Shown: positions 42,111 through 55,084 of the stretch, piece after piece
Layout of the letters: every line of letters starts with the position of its first letter
Position numbering within the stretch: the stretch's first letter is position 1
Assembly: GCA_963457665.1 (NCBI GenBank)
Contig: OY735215.1
Span: forward strand, 27,627,097 to 27,691,096
DNA from: Thysanoteuthis rhombus
Lineage: Eukaryota > Mollusca > Cephalopoda > Oegopsida > Thysanoteuthidae
Direction: 5' to 3'
DNA: 64,000 nucleotides
Program-made: the position numbers and the translations under genes
Notes under the pieces: generated by a model
Database searches by the model: none
What the model saw: only the letters and a program-made list of their open reading frames with translations
What the model was told of the DNA's origin: nothing

Positions 42111-42244
42111 AATGTATCTATTGATGGAGTAGGAAGATTGTATTGCGCCTGTATCCCTCTGCTTCCAGTTTCAAAATCCAGTATTCAAAACAAAGTCCGA
42201 TCTGAACTTATACGACTACTGATTAGCCTAATTGACGCATGCAA

Positions 42245-42245
<1 letters not shown>

Positions 42246-42316
<71 letters not shown>

Positions 42317-42345
42317 ATGTATGCATGTATGTGTGTGTGTGTGTG
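42246..42345. repeat. (AT)n then (GT)n microsatellite
   Basis: AT to about 42300, GT/GTAT to 42345. Confidence 0.95.
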
Positions 42346-42589
42346 TCTGACCGTTGGGGTGCAGGTTTCAGGTTTTCAGCGGGATCATTGGGGCCAGAGA
42401 TTGTCAGATTCAAACTGTTTGAAAATTGATCTTTTGGCAGTGCTAGTATAGTTGAATTATCTTCCTTTAAGAAGATATAATCCAAGGAAACCTATGTGCT
42501 AATATATGAAAATAAAAGACTTAAACGTTATTTGTGTATTGTTTAGAATGGTCCTTTCGAGTGAGACAATCTTGGTATGAATGAATGAC
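42346..42589. other. Low-copy DNA, nothing assigned
   Basis: No signal. Confidence 0.35.
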
Positions 42590-42962
42590 ATTTCGAAACT
42601 GAGAAGCATGCAACGTGCACATGAGAGAATCATGCTCAACCTCACATGGAGAGATCACTAGACAGCAAAGTATATTAGAAAGAAAACAGGGGTCAGAGAC
42701 ATCATGGAATCTATTGGAAAACTTGAATGGCAATTGGCTGGTCATGTTGCGAGAATGAAAGACAACCAATGGACATCACGACTCACAACATGGATCCCCA
42801 GAGACCATGTGCGAAACTGAGACCGAGAAAAACCAAGATGTAGAGATGAACAAGACAAATTCAGAAAATACTGGCTACGTGACGCCCATGATAGAGAAAT
42901 GTGGTGGATCCTGGGTACGGTCTATATCCAACGACGGACGTTGATAGACTGATGATGATTAA
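42590..42962 (+). pseudogene. LINE-A C-terminal region, copy 5 (3' end)
   Basis: Plus-strand translation in one long frame: LRSMQRAHERIMLNLTWRDH, a stop, then YIRKKTGVRDIMESIGKLEW, QLAGHVARMKDNQWTSRLTT, WIPRDHVRN, a stop, then CRDEQDKFRKYWLRDAHD, REMWWILG and VYIQRRTLID, stop. It has only two internal stops and no evident frameshift, and it ends ACTGATGATGATT, the LINE-A tail. The 5' edge is a truncation within the region after the YxETW motif. Close to the copy at 36288-36650 at the DNA level, so both inserted fairly recently compared with copies 1 to 3. Confidence 0.9.
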
Positions 42963-44235
42963 AAGGCTGCATTGACAAAAAGGATGAGAATCATTTTTCT
43001 AGAGTAAATGAAAAATAAACTGTGAATCAAGATTTTAATTTCATTCGTAACTACCAATGTAAGAATCTGTTCTTGCAGCTCTATTTAGCAGGACTCTAAG
43101 CGACATGTGTTGATCAACCTCAGATTGTTTGTTCGCGTACTTGTAACACCACCAAAATTTCAGCAATTCCCACAGAGAGACAGACAGACAGTTAGAGACA
43201 AACACAGACAGAGATAGTGGGGAGAGAGAAAGAGAGAGACGGAGAGATGTCTGCTACATTGGTATTTCGAGAAGCGAGCTTGGTGTTAATGGTGAGACCA
43301 CTGTCCGAACTTACGACGACTAACATTTACAACACTTAACAATTTATGATACAATATTTTTTTCTTCTGAATATTAGGACGGATAAAAAAGGGGGAGCAT
43401 AGAAAATCTACAAACAGCATAACTTAAGTGATAGCAATGGCTTGTATCGAATAGGAAGGAACAGGAAATAGTAGCGTCCATTTTCAAAGTTAGAAATAGG
43501 GATAATGGCGGTAAAATTGATTAGGCTGAATGAATATTTAACGATTGCTGTTGTTTCGCTAGTATACAAATTGAATGATTACATAAACAAGGGAAACGCT
43601 GGCTGACTGATGACTGGAGGCCGTCAAGATTGACAATAAGAGTAACAGCCGTTTGCTGTTTCGACAGTCGGCGTGGTAAGGTAGTTAGGGGTTGTGGTTA
43701 GCAAGAAGCGCTCTTGTCACCACCTATCTTCTCTATCGACCACTGCGACATGCAATTGACGAAGCGTTTTTTTCATCTGTTGATGGGGCCGAACGGAGCA
43801 GTATGAATTCTGAAGTGAACACAAGGAGTCTCAGGCAGAATCTGAACTGTGTTAGTCTAAACTTTTTTTCGCTGTTGATGGATAACATCGTCAAAAATCA
43901 ATTTTATCCTTTGATCTGGTAAATCGTCGGAAGTGCTATACTGTGTCCTTTACAACATCTTTCTGATCCATGGTGACAGTTGGTCGTCCAAGTAACGTGC
44001 GAAAGGTTGTATAGGTTACGTGGTACCAACAGCAGAGACTACTCCCTAATCAGACCTATTGAGAGAGCTGGATTCATGACTCTCCCACCGGACATTTGTG
44101 AATGGATACACTAACTATATCAGACAGAGTTTGAATTCGGTCCGCCATTCCCGTTTTCTCAGCCGTTTGAACCCTTAGGCCAACCCTGCGCCCCAATGTT
44201 ATCACAGGAACAATAAAAATAACAGCATTGATAAT
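42963..44235. other. Low-copy DNA, nothing assigned
   Basis: A short GA-rich patch lies at about 43175-43245. The 76-codon frame at 43692-43922 is mixed but unrecognised. TTGAATTCGGTCC near 44131 on the plus strand may be a decayed tRNA-like scrap. No gene is called. Confidence 0.35.
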
Positions 44236-44430
44236 ATGAAGTATGTCCAAAAAGATTCCAGCTATGTGAAATGAACGAAAAAGCAGTCTATCAAGGGCGA
44301 TGGCGTTTTAGTCTTCTTCAATGTACTTCCTTTGGTATCTTACAAACTAATCTCAGCGTCCTTCCTAATTAGAAAAAAAGCAGTGCGCAAAATCTCATTC
44401 ACCTAAATCTTGTCTACGGTCTGAAATCTC
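44236..44430 (-). mobile_element. Possible DNA-transposon 3' end scrap
   Basis: On the minus strand a piece reading KYFEEDSNAIALDRL (approximate, with a frame change) is followed by GGAATCTTTTTGGACATACTTC. This recalls the G.YFExD C-terminus and an end reading GTCCAAAAAGATTCC in mariner-like elements. Only about 190 bp, weak. Confidence 0.3.
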
Positions 44431-44754
44431 CTCCATTACTCCCTCGAACAAGCTAGAAGTAGCAGGGAACCAAAAGGCCGTGGTAGGGGCTAACAGAACA
44501 GAGCGACGAGATGAAGAGCTAGAAGAAACGTAAATAATGCCTGAAGAATGACTGGCTCGTAACGGTTATGCAATACATAAGTTTTCCAAATATAGCTGCA
44601 CTGTCATCTGAGTGACTCAATGTGTAGTAAAATTCTTTGTGTTTAGTAATCAAATGACTACAAGGCTGTGCAACTGGTTCTGGAGATATCCCAAATGTTT
44701 TAATACTTTACGGACGGACTTCGTACACGTGGAAAAAGCCCAGGGATATATCGG

Positions 44755-45186
44755 TCAAAACGTTGTGATAAAAAAAAGAACAAAAATGAGAATAAGCTGT
44801 CCAAATTTCTTTGATTGAGCATTGTCATTATCAATTTTTAGGTGGTAGAATGGTTTGGAAATATTGGCCCCTGGAGTGATTTCTTGGGGGGTCTGTCGAA
44901 CGGGAAGAGACTTACTTAACAGTGACTTGAGTGTTGCTAGAGAAGGCAACCAAAATGGTAAGATTGAAGAGGAAACTAGGAAAATCCTGATAATCAAAAT
45001 GAGAATATTAGATTGAATAATTAATGGTACACAATTTTTTTCAGGTACATAATTTTGATCGAAGAGGTCTTTTAGACAATAGCTTTCATAGACACGCTGA
45101 TTTGTTGAGGTGATTAATGAAACGAATCTATTTGGTTTGAAGCCAGTTTGTATTACACGCTTGTCATCTTCATTTCGCTGTAACAC
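44755..45186 (-). CDS. Unidentified 143-codon open frame, unproven
   Basis: I do not recognise it. The minus frame starts MLQRNEDDKRVIQTGFKPNR and is of ordinary composition for its first 55 residues. It then has a hydrophobic stretch (NILILIIRIFLVSSSILPFW, about residues 60-79) and ends in a second one (LILIFVLFFITTF). Two membrane segments are possible. There is no splice signal, neighbour or repeat partner in the window to support it. A frame of 143 codons in AT-rich DNA can arise by chance, though it is not made of simple repeats. Alternative: part of an old unrecognised transposon. Confidence 0.15.
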   Translation of the reverse strand: MLQRNEDDKRVIQTGFKPNRFVSLITSTNQRVYESYCLKDLFDQNYVPEKNCVPLIIQSNILILIIRIFLVSSSILPFWLPSLATLKSLLSKSLPVRQTPQEITPGANISKPFYHLKIDNDNAQSKKFGQLILIFVLFFITTF

Positions 45187-45384
45187 TTCTTATTCAAAGT
45201 ATAACCTACTTTTAGTAAGAAAGATGCAAGTTTGTGTCTCACCTTGAGCTTGGCTGACTATTACTACTAATAATACCAGTAGTGTACATAAAGATGAAAT
45301 TAATAACATCTGAACATATGGTGCACAGCGATTGGAACGATAGCAGGAAGATTAAAGTTGCTAGATTTGGTCTTTTGCCAGCGG
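45187..45384. other. Short low-copy stretch, nothing assigned
   Basis: No signal. Confidence 0.3.
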
Positions 45385-45725
45385 TGTGACTCTAGTAGGA
45401 CTCTCGTTGCTCAAACGGTAGAGCAGCTGGTTCGTAAAATGGCTTTTCAAATGAGAAGAAGTGCGAGGTAGAGTGAGTTCAATTTGCAATGTAATTTTAT
45501 GCTAAATTAATCACTTTTTTGTATCAAGCAGCATTCGCTTTTTTCTGGGGTTTTTTTTTGTTGAAAATTCTGACTTTTTATTAGTTATTACTTCCCAACT
45601 AAACGCAAGGGAGCTAACATATTCATTGGTCAATACTTTCTTCAATTTTTTAATTGATCACTCCCAACACCACATGCCAACCAAAAGACGTCGGTCATGT
45701 GACAGTTTGCTAGTGATTTAATTCA
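45385..45725 (-). mobile_element. R5 interspersed repeat, copy 5, with tRNA-like head
   Basis: Reverse-strand R5: ATGCTAAATTA, AAGGGAGCTAACATATTCATTGG, TTTTTTAATTGATCACTCCCAACACCACATGCC and AAAGACGTCGGTCATGTGAC. At the left edge (45395-45475, plus) the usual R5 3' part is replaced by TCTCGTTGCTCAAACGGTAGAGCAGCTGGTTCG..GTGAGTTCAATTTGC, which reads as tRNA box A plus box B. So this copy looks like a tRNA-headed version. The others may be tail parts of such a SINE. Confidence 0.65.
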
Positions 45726-45734
45726 ATACTACCA

Positions 45735-46175
45735 TTGCTTCCCTTCTCTAACCTTTCGTTTTCTCCTCTCCTATCCATCATCTTCGACAAAAGCAACAGG
45801 TTTTCTTCAATTCCTATTTTCTGTCATCTTTTTGATGAACGATTTCTCCAAAGCCATCGTAGTTTGTTCCTATCCTTTCTTTCTTCCTTCCTTCCTTCCT
45901 TCCTTCTTTCTTTCTTTCTTTCTTTCTTCCTTTCTTTCTTTCATTCTTTATTTATTTACCTTCTTGCTTTTACTTATCATCATATTTCCATCAGTTCGTT
46001 ACCATCATTCCGTTTCCATAGCGCAAACTTTCTACCAATACCACAGCAAAGTCTTTCCCACTTCGTCATCTTTCTCCAGCGCCGTTTTTTCTTTGTTTTT
46101 TTTTTTTTGTTCTTTCTTTCTTCTCCAATCCTCTGTCTTTACCATAACCGCCATATTCTTTAGTTCTGTCTTCCC
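45735..46175. repeat. Pyrimidine-rich tract with (CTTC)n/(CTTT)n
   Basis: Clean CTTC units at about 45881-45906 and CTTT units to about 45945, then degenerate T/C-rich DNA with a T-run at about 46100-46109. Confidence 0.85.
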
Positions 46176-46499
46176 TGTTTCTCCGCGGGCGCCAATGAAC
46201 AAACGTTTACGCTGACTTCACAAAATAATTATGCTAATTTTCATAAATGCACTGAAAAAAAAAAAATCACACCGGGTGTTGTTTGCGATAGGGTGGGAGA
46301 GATTATCGCAGCGGGTGGCGAAGCAATTTGATGTACCGTGTGCAAAAAGCCATCTGTGGCTGACAGCGATCGCCTCGTGGAAGCCCAGGCGGCGGTGGGC
46401 AGTCGGAGGGAAAGACCTGACGCCACACACGCAGTATTCGACAAAGGCACAGTTAGCAACTAAACACCAGAAGAGATTTCAAGAAAATGGCGCTCTTCG
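46176..46499. other. GC-richer island, nothing assigned
   Basis: About 46260-46460 is clearly richer in G, C and CG dinucleotides than its surroundings (CGGGTGTTG, ATCGCAGCGGGTGGCG, GATCGCCTCGTGG, GGCGGCGGTGGGC). Frames on both strands are open over it, but none has a motif I know. It could be a host exon or regulatory island. Confidence 0.35.
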
Positions 46500-46575
46500 T
46501 AAACATGTCCGGACAAGAAGAAAAGAGAGAAGAAAAAAGAAAAGAAAAGAAAAAAAGACAGGAAAAATTTGAATA
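46500..46575. repeat. Short GAAA-type purine tract
   Basis: GAAAAGAGAGAAGAAAAAAG-type sequence. Confidence 0.7.
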
Positions 46576-46792
46576 ATCCGAGAGGTTCTCCATTGCTTGC
46601 TTGATTGGCTGTCGCTTAGTTTTATGGTTGTTCTTTTACTGGTTATTTATTGGTTGGTTTTATATCCTTCTCTTTTTAAATCTCATTGTAATATTTGTTA
46701 TGCTTGTCTTATTCTCAAAGTCCTTTTTTTTGTATTTTAACATAATTCGTTCCATATCTTGGTTTCTATATACGTCCACTTATTAATATGGA
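46576..46792. other. T-rich spacer, nothing assigned
   Basis: A 61-codon hydrophobic frame reflects base composition only. Confidence 0.35.
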
Positions 46793-46899
<107 letters not shown>

Positions 46900-46971
46900 G
46901 CCTGTGTGTGTACGTATGTGTATCGATGTACCTATCAGTGTCATTCTACCAATATATATATCATTCTGTTC

Positions 46972-46972
<1 letters not shown>

Positions 46973-47002
<30 letters not shown>

Positions 47003-47052
47003 AATAGATAGATAGATAGATAGATAGATGTGTCATTCTATCTATCTATGTC
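46973..47052. repeat. (AT)n, (GA)n, (GATA)n and (TATC)n
   Basis: Short AT and GA runs, GATA to about 47028, then TCTATCTATCTATG. The GATA and TATC parts are reverse complements. Confidence 0.9.
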
Positions 47053-47281
47053 AGGAACACTCCTAAATTCAAAGAAAAAGATTATTGTAAATTCGACGAA
47101 CCAGGACACTCCCCAATTACCTTTTTTTTAAAAATTAATATGAATGATGAATCATGAAGATCTGTTTTAATAAAACTTGAATGATATCAATAATATCAAC
47201 AATGATGAGATATATTAATTATAATGAATAACATGAATTTAAAAATAATAAATTATAGATGATGAATTTCAACGGCTAAAA
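47053..47281. other. AT-rich spacer, nothing assigned
   Basis: Imperfect AAT/ATG-rich sequence. No gene. Confidence 0.35.
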
Positions 47282-47317
<36 letters not shown>

Positions 47318-47323
47318 CTATCT

Positions 47324-47380
<57 letters not shown>
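47282..47380. repeat. (TC)n, (TATC)n and (AT)n
   Basis: TC to about 47299, TATC to about 47327, AT to 47379. Confidence 0.95.
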
Positions 47381-47382
<2 letters not shown>

Positions 47383-47618
47383 CATCTATATTACCGTAGT
47401 ACTTGAGTATGTTGTGTTTGAGCTCAGTCAAAAACCAAAAATCATAAAATTGCGTATTAATTTTCCGGTTGAAAACCCTTCCTAATTTGAAGATTTGTGT
47501 ATCATAATCTTTCTAAAACCCATTTTTCATTGGACAACAACTGAGACTAAGCTGCTTTTTTTACTCATCAAACAATAAGTAACAACATCAGTTCTGATCA
47601 TTTCCTTCGTTAATACAT
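47381..47618. other. Low-copy DNA, nothing assigned
   Basis: No signal. Confidence 0.35.
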
Positions 47619-47676
47619 ATGTATATATGTGTATGTATGTATGTGTGTGTATATATGTGTGTGTGTGTGTGTGTGC
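47619..47676. repeat. (TATG)n then (TG)n
   Basis: Degenerate TATG units followed by TG. Confidence 0.9.
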
Positions 47677-47772
47677 GTATTAATTTGCTAAGCTCACTTT
47701 GGTACAAAGGCAAAAGTGTAGGGCAACCACTGGGGATCGAACACGTTACAATAATACTGGTCTGCTTTTTCA

Positions 47773-47960
<188 letters not shown>

Positions 47961-48091
47961 TATATTTCTAGCCTTACTCTGAACCAACTTGACATTTAAA
48001 GCTGAATGTATCGAGCACTCTATGACAAAATCCCATCATACATCGGATATTGCATTATATTATATCATATTGTATTCCAGATTTATACTCT

Positions 48092-48095
<4 letters not shown>
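47961..48095. other. Short low-copy stretch, nothing assigned
   Basis: No signal. Confidence 0.3.

Positions 48096-48159
<64 letters not shown>
48096..48159. repeat. (AT)n microsatellite
   Basis: About 63 bases of AT. Confidence 0.95.
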
Positions 48160-48161
<2 letters not shown>

Positions 48162-48929
48162 ATTTAGTCAAGTTTTCCTGTTTAGATACAAGAGAATGAA
48201 TGCCTAGATCCAATAAATGTAACAATTGTGTAAACCTTTCTGATCTAACGCATCCAACCACACTTCTGGCCATAATCAAGATCAGGAAAAATGTCATTTG
48301 TTTGTTGTTTTTTTTTCTCCATTTTTAAATATTTCAAAACTCAGCGTAAGCTGTTTGTTTGTCATGATGACGTCACATACGATGCTACAATCAAGCCAAA
48401 TTCATCAATAAGCTTGATGTATTCTTCAATTATCAAATACAATCGAAACCCCAGTTCCCCAACCAGAAAATATCTTATTCAGTTTTGGTTCTCTTGATTT
48501 TATGATAAAATACGATTAATGCTGTATAGTGTAGGCGTATTAGTGCATTGGAGAATTTCGATACATATATCCTTGTACACGACGTCATTATAAGTGATAA
48601 ACAGCAGATCCTAAATTCAAAAACTATTCGAACACCGAAAAACGAATAACAGTGTTTTTTCCCCTGGTCTTTATAATGGCTAGAAGTCTGCTTGAAAATG
48701 ATAATTAAAAACGTGTGAATTTTATTTAAACTTATCGGATCCAGAACACAAGCAAGTTAAGTGAAATGTTTGATTTTGGTTTGCAGACTAAATATCAAAG
48801 GTGGGTAACCGATTACGCTGACCTATGCGACGGCTGTTACTGCTATTAACGTAGTACAGAATGAACGGAAGCAGAAAACTCGTACATTTAAAACTACGAT
48901 TCATCAAATCTAATCATAAAGGGCATAAT
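48160..48929. other. Low-copy DNA, nothing assigned
   Basis: AT-rich, no partner in the window and no gene signal. Confidence 0.4.
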
Positions 48930-49025
48930 TTAGGGTTAGTTTTAGGGTTTGGGTAAGTTTCGGGTAAATTTTGGAGTTGGGGTTTATTTTGAGTGAGGGT
49001 TTTTTATGGTTAGGGTTGCAACCAA
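48930..49025. repeat. Degenerate TTAGGG-like stretch
   Basis: TTTAGGGTTAGTTTTAGGGTTTGGG, then weaker GGGTAAGTTTCGGG units and GGTTAGGGTTGC. It resembles interstitial telomere-like DNA, but only two or three exact TTAGGG units are present. Confidence 0.4.
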
Positions 49026-49416
49026 TAAGAAACTTTTTTTTACAATTATTAATCTAAAAAGAATATATACTGGCAACTAACAATACAAAAATCATTAGAT
49101 AGTTTGTTTAAATCTCTGAAACTCCAGATATCTACAAATTCAGTTTTTTTCTGAATGCTTGTTTTTAATTTGCAATACCAGTTTTGAACAATACTAACCG
49201 TAAAACTAAATGTAGCCCTAAATCATATCCTTTTTAATTAAATTTGATAAAATACAGTTTTAAATGTTCAAGGTTTCTGCTTTATTCATTCTGAAATACA
49301 TTAGTAGCAGCGGCATAAGTCATTGTAATTGGTGACAGAGCCCCCCCTCCATTTTGATATTTAGTTTACGAACCAAGAGCAAACCTTTACTGAAAAGTCA
49401 ACTAATTTAAAAAAAG

Positions 49417-49420
<4 letters not shown>
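49026..49420. other. Low-copy DNA, nothing assigned
   Basis: AT-rich, no signal. Confidence 0.4.
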
Positions 49421-50685
<1,265 letters not shown>

Positions 50686-50699
50686 TGTGGTCGAAATCA

Positions 50700-50800
50700 C
50701 TAGACCAGGAATGCTCTAAGCCCAGGTACCCAGGCCACATCCGGCCGGCCATCAAATTTTATCCGGCCTGAAGTAACTTGAAATATTTATAAATAATAAA
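50700..50800. mobile_element. Possible hAT-type transposon end
   Basis: AGACCAGGAATGCTCTAAGCCCAGG, then CAGGCCACATCCGGCCGGCC and TTTTATCCGGCCTGAAGTAAC. The CAGG start, CCGGCC blocks and AT-rich continuation resemble ends of hAT elements. No transposase or opposite end was found nearby. Confidence 0.3.
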
Positions 50801-52214
50801 CCTAATTATTTCCTTGCTTTTTTTTCCTCAATCATGCAGTCAGACAGTAAACACGTGCTGGTTACTAATTGATTATTTTATGATGGCGTTAGTAGATGTT
50901 TTACATTTTTACTCATAATACATCCGGCAATTGTAACCTTTCCTGTTTAAAAATGGCAGTGTAAATATGGATAGGATTAGTTTTTTATAGTAGTGGTGAG
51001 AGTAAGTATTTTCAGGGTTAGTGTTAGGGGTAATTTGTCATCGGTGTCAGATATTCTTTAGCTTGAACGGTGGTCATTTTTAAACGAGAAAAGGTAACAA
51101 TTACCAAACTTTCCTCAGTGTAAGCAAGGCTTTGTTTCCTTGTAATTGTCATGTTTTTTTTTTGTTCTGAAACACTGATTACCAAACTGATTACGAGAAG
51201 GCGTTGTCTTTCAACGAAATCATATTTTGTTTCGCGTTTCAGCGCGTCATTTAAACGAATCAATTACCCACTTTAGCCTAGTGTAATGAATTAAACCAAA
51301 CATAAAAAAGTAGATTCCCTAGGCGATTCCAGTAAGTTGCTTCATCTGCTCAACTAGGAAGCACTGAGAGAACGCATACCCCCTAACTCCATTGATTCAG
51401 AAAACTGATAAATCAGGTTACAAATCCCATACTATGATGCAGCAAAAGCTTTAAATGATTATTCATAAAAAAAAACTCCCTTTTGAATCTTCATTCATTA
51501 CAAGATTCGATTATTTCCCTTAGAATAAGTAACATTGTCATTACTCAGATATTACATCCGAAAAGCCGATGGTTCCAACTTGCACTAATAACAAAACCAA
51601 AAGAAATTCCTGAATCCACTTTGAAGTTCAATCGATTATACATTGGCACAGCATCCACTGTTACGGAAAATCTTGTTAGAATTCATTGGGAACTATTGTG
51701 TAGACAGACAGACATATATAGGTGTAAACATAAGCTTTGCCCAACTTGGCAGAGGTAACGATTCTGATGGTAGATTGTGGTAGAGACTGCCGATGGTCTT
51801 ACGGAATGATAAGGTCCGTCTTCAGGTTGCGACCCAGCAATCGATTCGGTTAGACATATGTCGTATTCGTCTGGCTTGTAACCTTTTGATTATCAATTGA
51901 TTCACTCCGTGGAACATATCTCGTCTGATCAGTCAGTGGTTTTAACAATTTTGGGAAATTTCCCAAAGAACTCGTTGAATCAAAACCGGTATCGTTCTCT
52001 TATCATGGAATACACAATTTATCTGAAATATTGCATAAGGTCATGGAAGCTAGGGGGAAAATTATAATCACTGAATAATGAAATTATGGATTTATATGAA
52101 TACTTTTTTTTTTCACTAATATTGCAGGAAACAATTGGATCAAACCAATATGTGTGTACGTGTTTTTGTGTTTTGTGTTTGAGGGTGAGTATTATGTTTT
52201 ACGTCAGATATACA
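50801..52214. other. Low-copy DNA, nothing assigned
   Basis: A CAGGGTTAGTGTTAGGGGTAATTTG string near 51014-51038 echoes the stretch at 48930. The 91-codon frame at 51483-51758 has varied composition (QILHPKSRWFQLALITKPKEIPESTLKFNR) but no recognised domain. Confidence 0.35.
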
Positions 52215-52403
52215 TGTACTTGAATTTATGGAAAGAAAGAAAGAAAGAAAAAAAGAAAAACCAAAAAAGTGTCAAATGAAAAAAAAAATGGATCAAGGAA
52301 GGAGATAAAAAAAGAAATGAAATGAAGGAAAAGAATGAATTTAAAGAGGACAGAGAGAGGAAACCAGGGAGAAAAGGGGAGAAGAGACAAAAAGACAGTT
52401 CAA

Positions 52404-52462
<59 letters not shown>

Positions 52463-52600
52463 GATAAACTAAAAAAGAATTAAAAAGGGAAAACAAAACC
52501 TGTTAACAGGAATAAAAAAAATGAAAAAAATAAATGGAAAGATGATATTGGAAAACAAAAAACAAAGAAATAAAATGAAAATAAAAGGCAGTAGAAAGGT
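52215..52600. repeat. Purine-rich tract with (GAAA)n
   Basis: A clean GAAA array of about 60 bases at 52403-52461 lies inside a longer A/G-rich stretch. Confidence 0.9.
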
Positions 52601-55080
52601 GTTAGCTGAGAATACCTTCAATAATCCAATCGGATCTTTCTTGTCATCGGACAGTTGATGGTAGAAGTAAGGAAATATGTTTTCGATAAGAATGCCTAAC
52701 TCTTGAGCATAAAGATTTTCTTCTTTTCAAGTTATACCTAGAATTAAATATAAAAATGGCTCTCCGCACCTCTTAACGTGTCTTGGAGAACAATTCAAAA
52801 CGAAGAGTCGTCATCGCTTTTTTTTTCGCAGATGAGACGGTCGGCCATGTTTGACAGGGTTTCCACATCTCCGAATTGACAGATGATCTCTAGGAAGGAA
52901 GAGTGTTTTTTTTATCTAGCGGACCTTCAACATGGATCAAGTAGTATCGCAGTGATAGGAATGACAGCAGGGATAGTTTAGCGTATTTATTTATTATATT
53001 ATATAATACGTATAGATTAATCTTGCTTGGTTTTGCCTTAAACCGATGCAAAACAACAATGGTCTCCTTTTCATTAACAAGCGATATTCACAACATTGAA
53101 TAACGTGCAAATAACTAATATGTTTAAATGAACCCATTGGAAAGCTTTGATCTTAAGAGTATAGTACAAGTTTTTTCAATATAAAATATAGAAAAGAACA
53201 CATTCAAAAACAAAAATTATGAAAAACAATTATAAACTTTGAGTAAATCATAAATTATTCGCGTCAATCGGAAAGTATCCTGCCATTTTGAATATCTCAA
53301 TAACTGGTCGCGTAGATTAAATGTAACTTGGCAACCAATGAAAGGGGACCTTAATGTGCATGCGCAAATATAATCTCTTCTATAAGGTTTCTCAGTCGGA
53401 TGTAAGACCACACTGAGTGATCTTGTGTACCGTTTGACAGTCGCATACTCTAAGACCGAGCCTATCCATTTTCACGTACTATTCAAGGGCTTTTGACGAA
53501 ACAATGCATCTCCAAGGTCTGTTACAGATGTGTTTGGGCATACGGCGTATTTGCCTAGCCTGTCACATATAGACCGCCGTCTTGTAGTCCAGATTTTGCT
53601 TCCAGCAAGTTCTAGCTTTTCGCTATCGAAAGAGGGGAAGTTCCTAAGTGTTGACGATCGTTTCCTTTTCATAAAGATTTAGGAAGGAAAATCAAAGTGG
53701 CTGATGTCAATACCGAGCGAGGACTTTGCAGATTGTTTTGAAAAATGAAAGAGACACTCAGATGTGTGGTGTCCCAAAGGAAGTATTTCGAAGTAGGCTA
53801 AGGTGCCATTGCTTTAGATGGGCCATTTAATATTTATTGCTGGGTACTTTTGGACAGATGACGTATATGAAAAAAATGTTAAATTAAATTAAATGCAATA
53901 CATACTGAATTACCAAATATTAAGAATATTACGAAAAAAGGTGAGAGGTCGAAATAACATTCAGCCTTAGTTTTGCATTGATAGAGTCAACGTGCACCAT
54001 CCACCTCTATCTCCTTTAACTCACTGTCATGTAACTCCTACCACCTTAAACTCCGATGAGCCTCCCTAACATACAATCACCTGCATTTTAGAAGTTTGGG
54101 AACGCTCAGAATTATTCCCATATAAATCAAACGCTTTACAGAAAGCGTAGGCATTTAATATTGTTCTTAAAATTCTAAAATTTTAAAGAATTTGTTGTTC
54201 TGGGAAAAAAAAACACGCCGACGTCTAGAAAAGCTACATCCCCGTAAGGCCAATTGGAGCAATTGGTGAAATATGGTATTCTCTGTCTGCTAGGCATCTA
54301 TTTATTCACTCTCCCACCAGAGCAAAATGCGACACAAGGTCAAGCTTAACGTGGGGGAAAATGGAGCAATCCATCAAAAATAGCTCCAGCCGACGCGACT
54401 TTGGTTGCCGAAGCAACCGTGGTCATGAAAGCGTCAAGACGAGCCCAGCCTGTCCCTCTTAGTGCAATGGGATAGCACCGTCCCGGGGCGAACTGCTCCC
54501 CGCTAAGCAATTGCAGCTGATCTTTATTGTCAAGAACAGGGGAAAACTGAAGAATCACGCAAAAACTGTCCTGATTTGGTCAACAGACAATGTGTCATTG
54601 TGAAGAGTAACAGTGCAAGCAAGCATTAAGATTAATGTTCAGAAGAGATCGAATCATCAGGTGAAGAGATTCTACATCAGCGTCCCTGGTCGATGAATGT
54701 ATCACCTTCAAGTTTTACTTTATCTAAATCACAGGGTCACCCTTAAAAGAAAAAAAGAAATCAATTCGCTTTAGAGAATTCCTTTCATCTAGAGTTAAAC
54801 ATTGTTCTTAACTAGGAATTTAAAAAAAATAGAAGTTTTTCTTGGTTGCAAAACCTTTACAACTGGGAAACAATTCAACGTTATCAGATTTCTTCTCATC
54901 CAGAATCCTAGATTCTTTAAAGCTATTGAATTTTGAGGAGGGTTAAGCGGTCTGGAAAACATTTCCTTATTCTCCGGTTGTGATTAATTTCGTATTTTTT
55001 TCCCCTCCTTTTTAATTTTTTCCCTCCGTTATCCCCATGATGTGCGATCTGTTTTATTCCATTTCGATGCGAGCAGGATC
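52601..55080. other. Low-copy DNA, no gene identified
   Basis: The longest stretch without an assigned repeat. At about 54310-54560 it is GC-richer, with a 70-codon minus frame (QLQLLSGEQFAPGRCYPIAL, FMTTVASATKVASAGAIFDG) of ordinary composition. At about 53470-53680 a 66-codon minus frame (TLRNFPSFDSEKLELAGSKI) is similar. Neither has a domain I recognise, nor clear paired splice sites. If a host gene lies here, these are the likelier exons. Confidence 0.35.
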
Positions 55081-55084
55081 AGGG

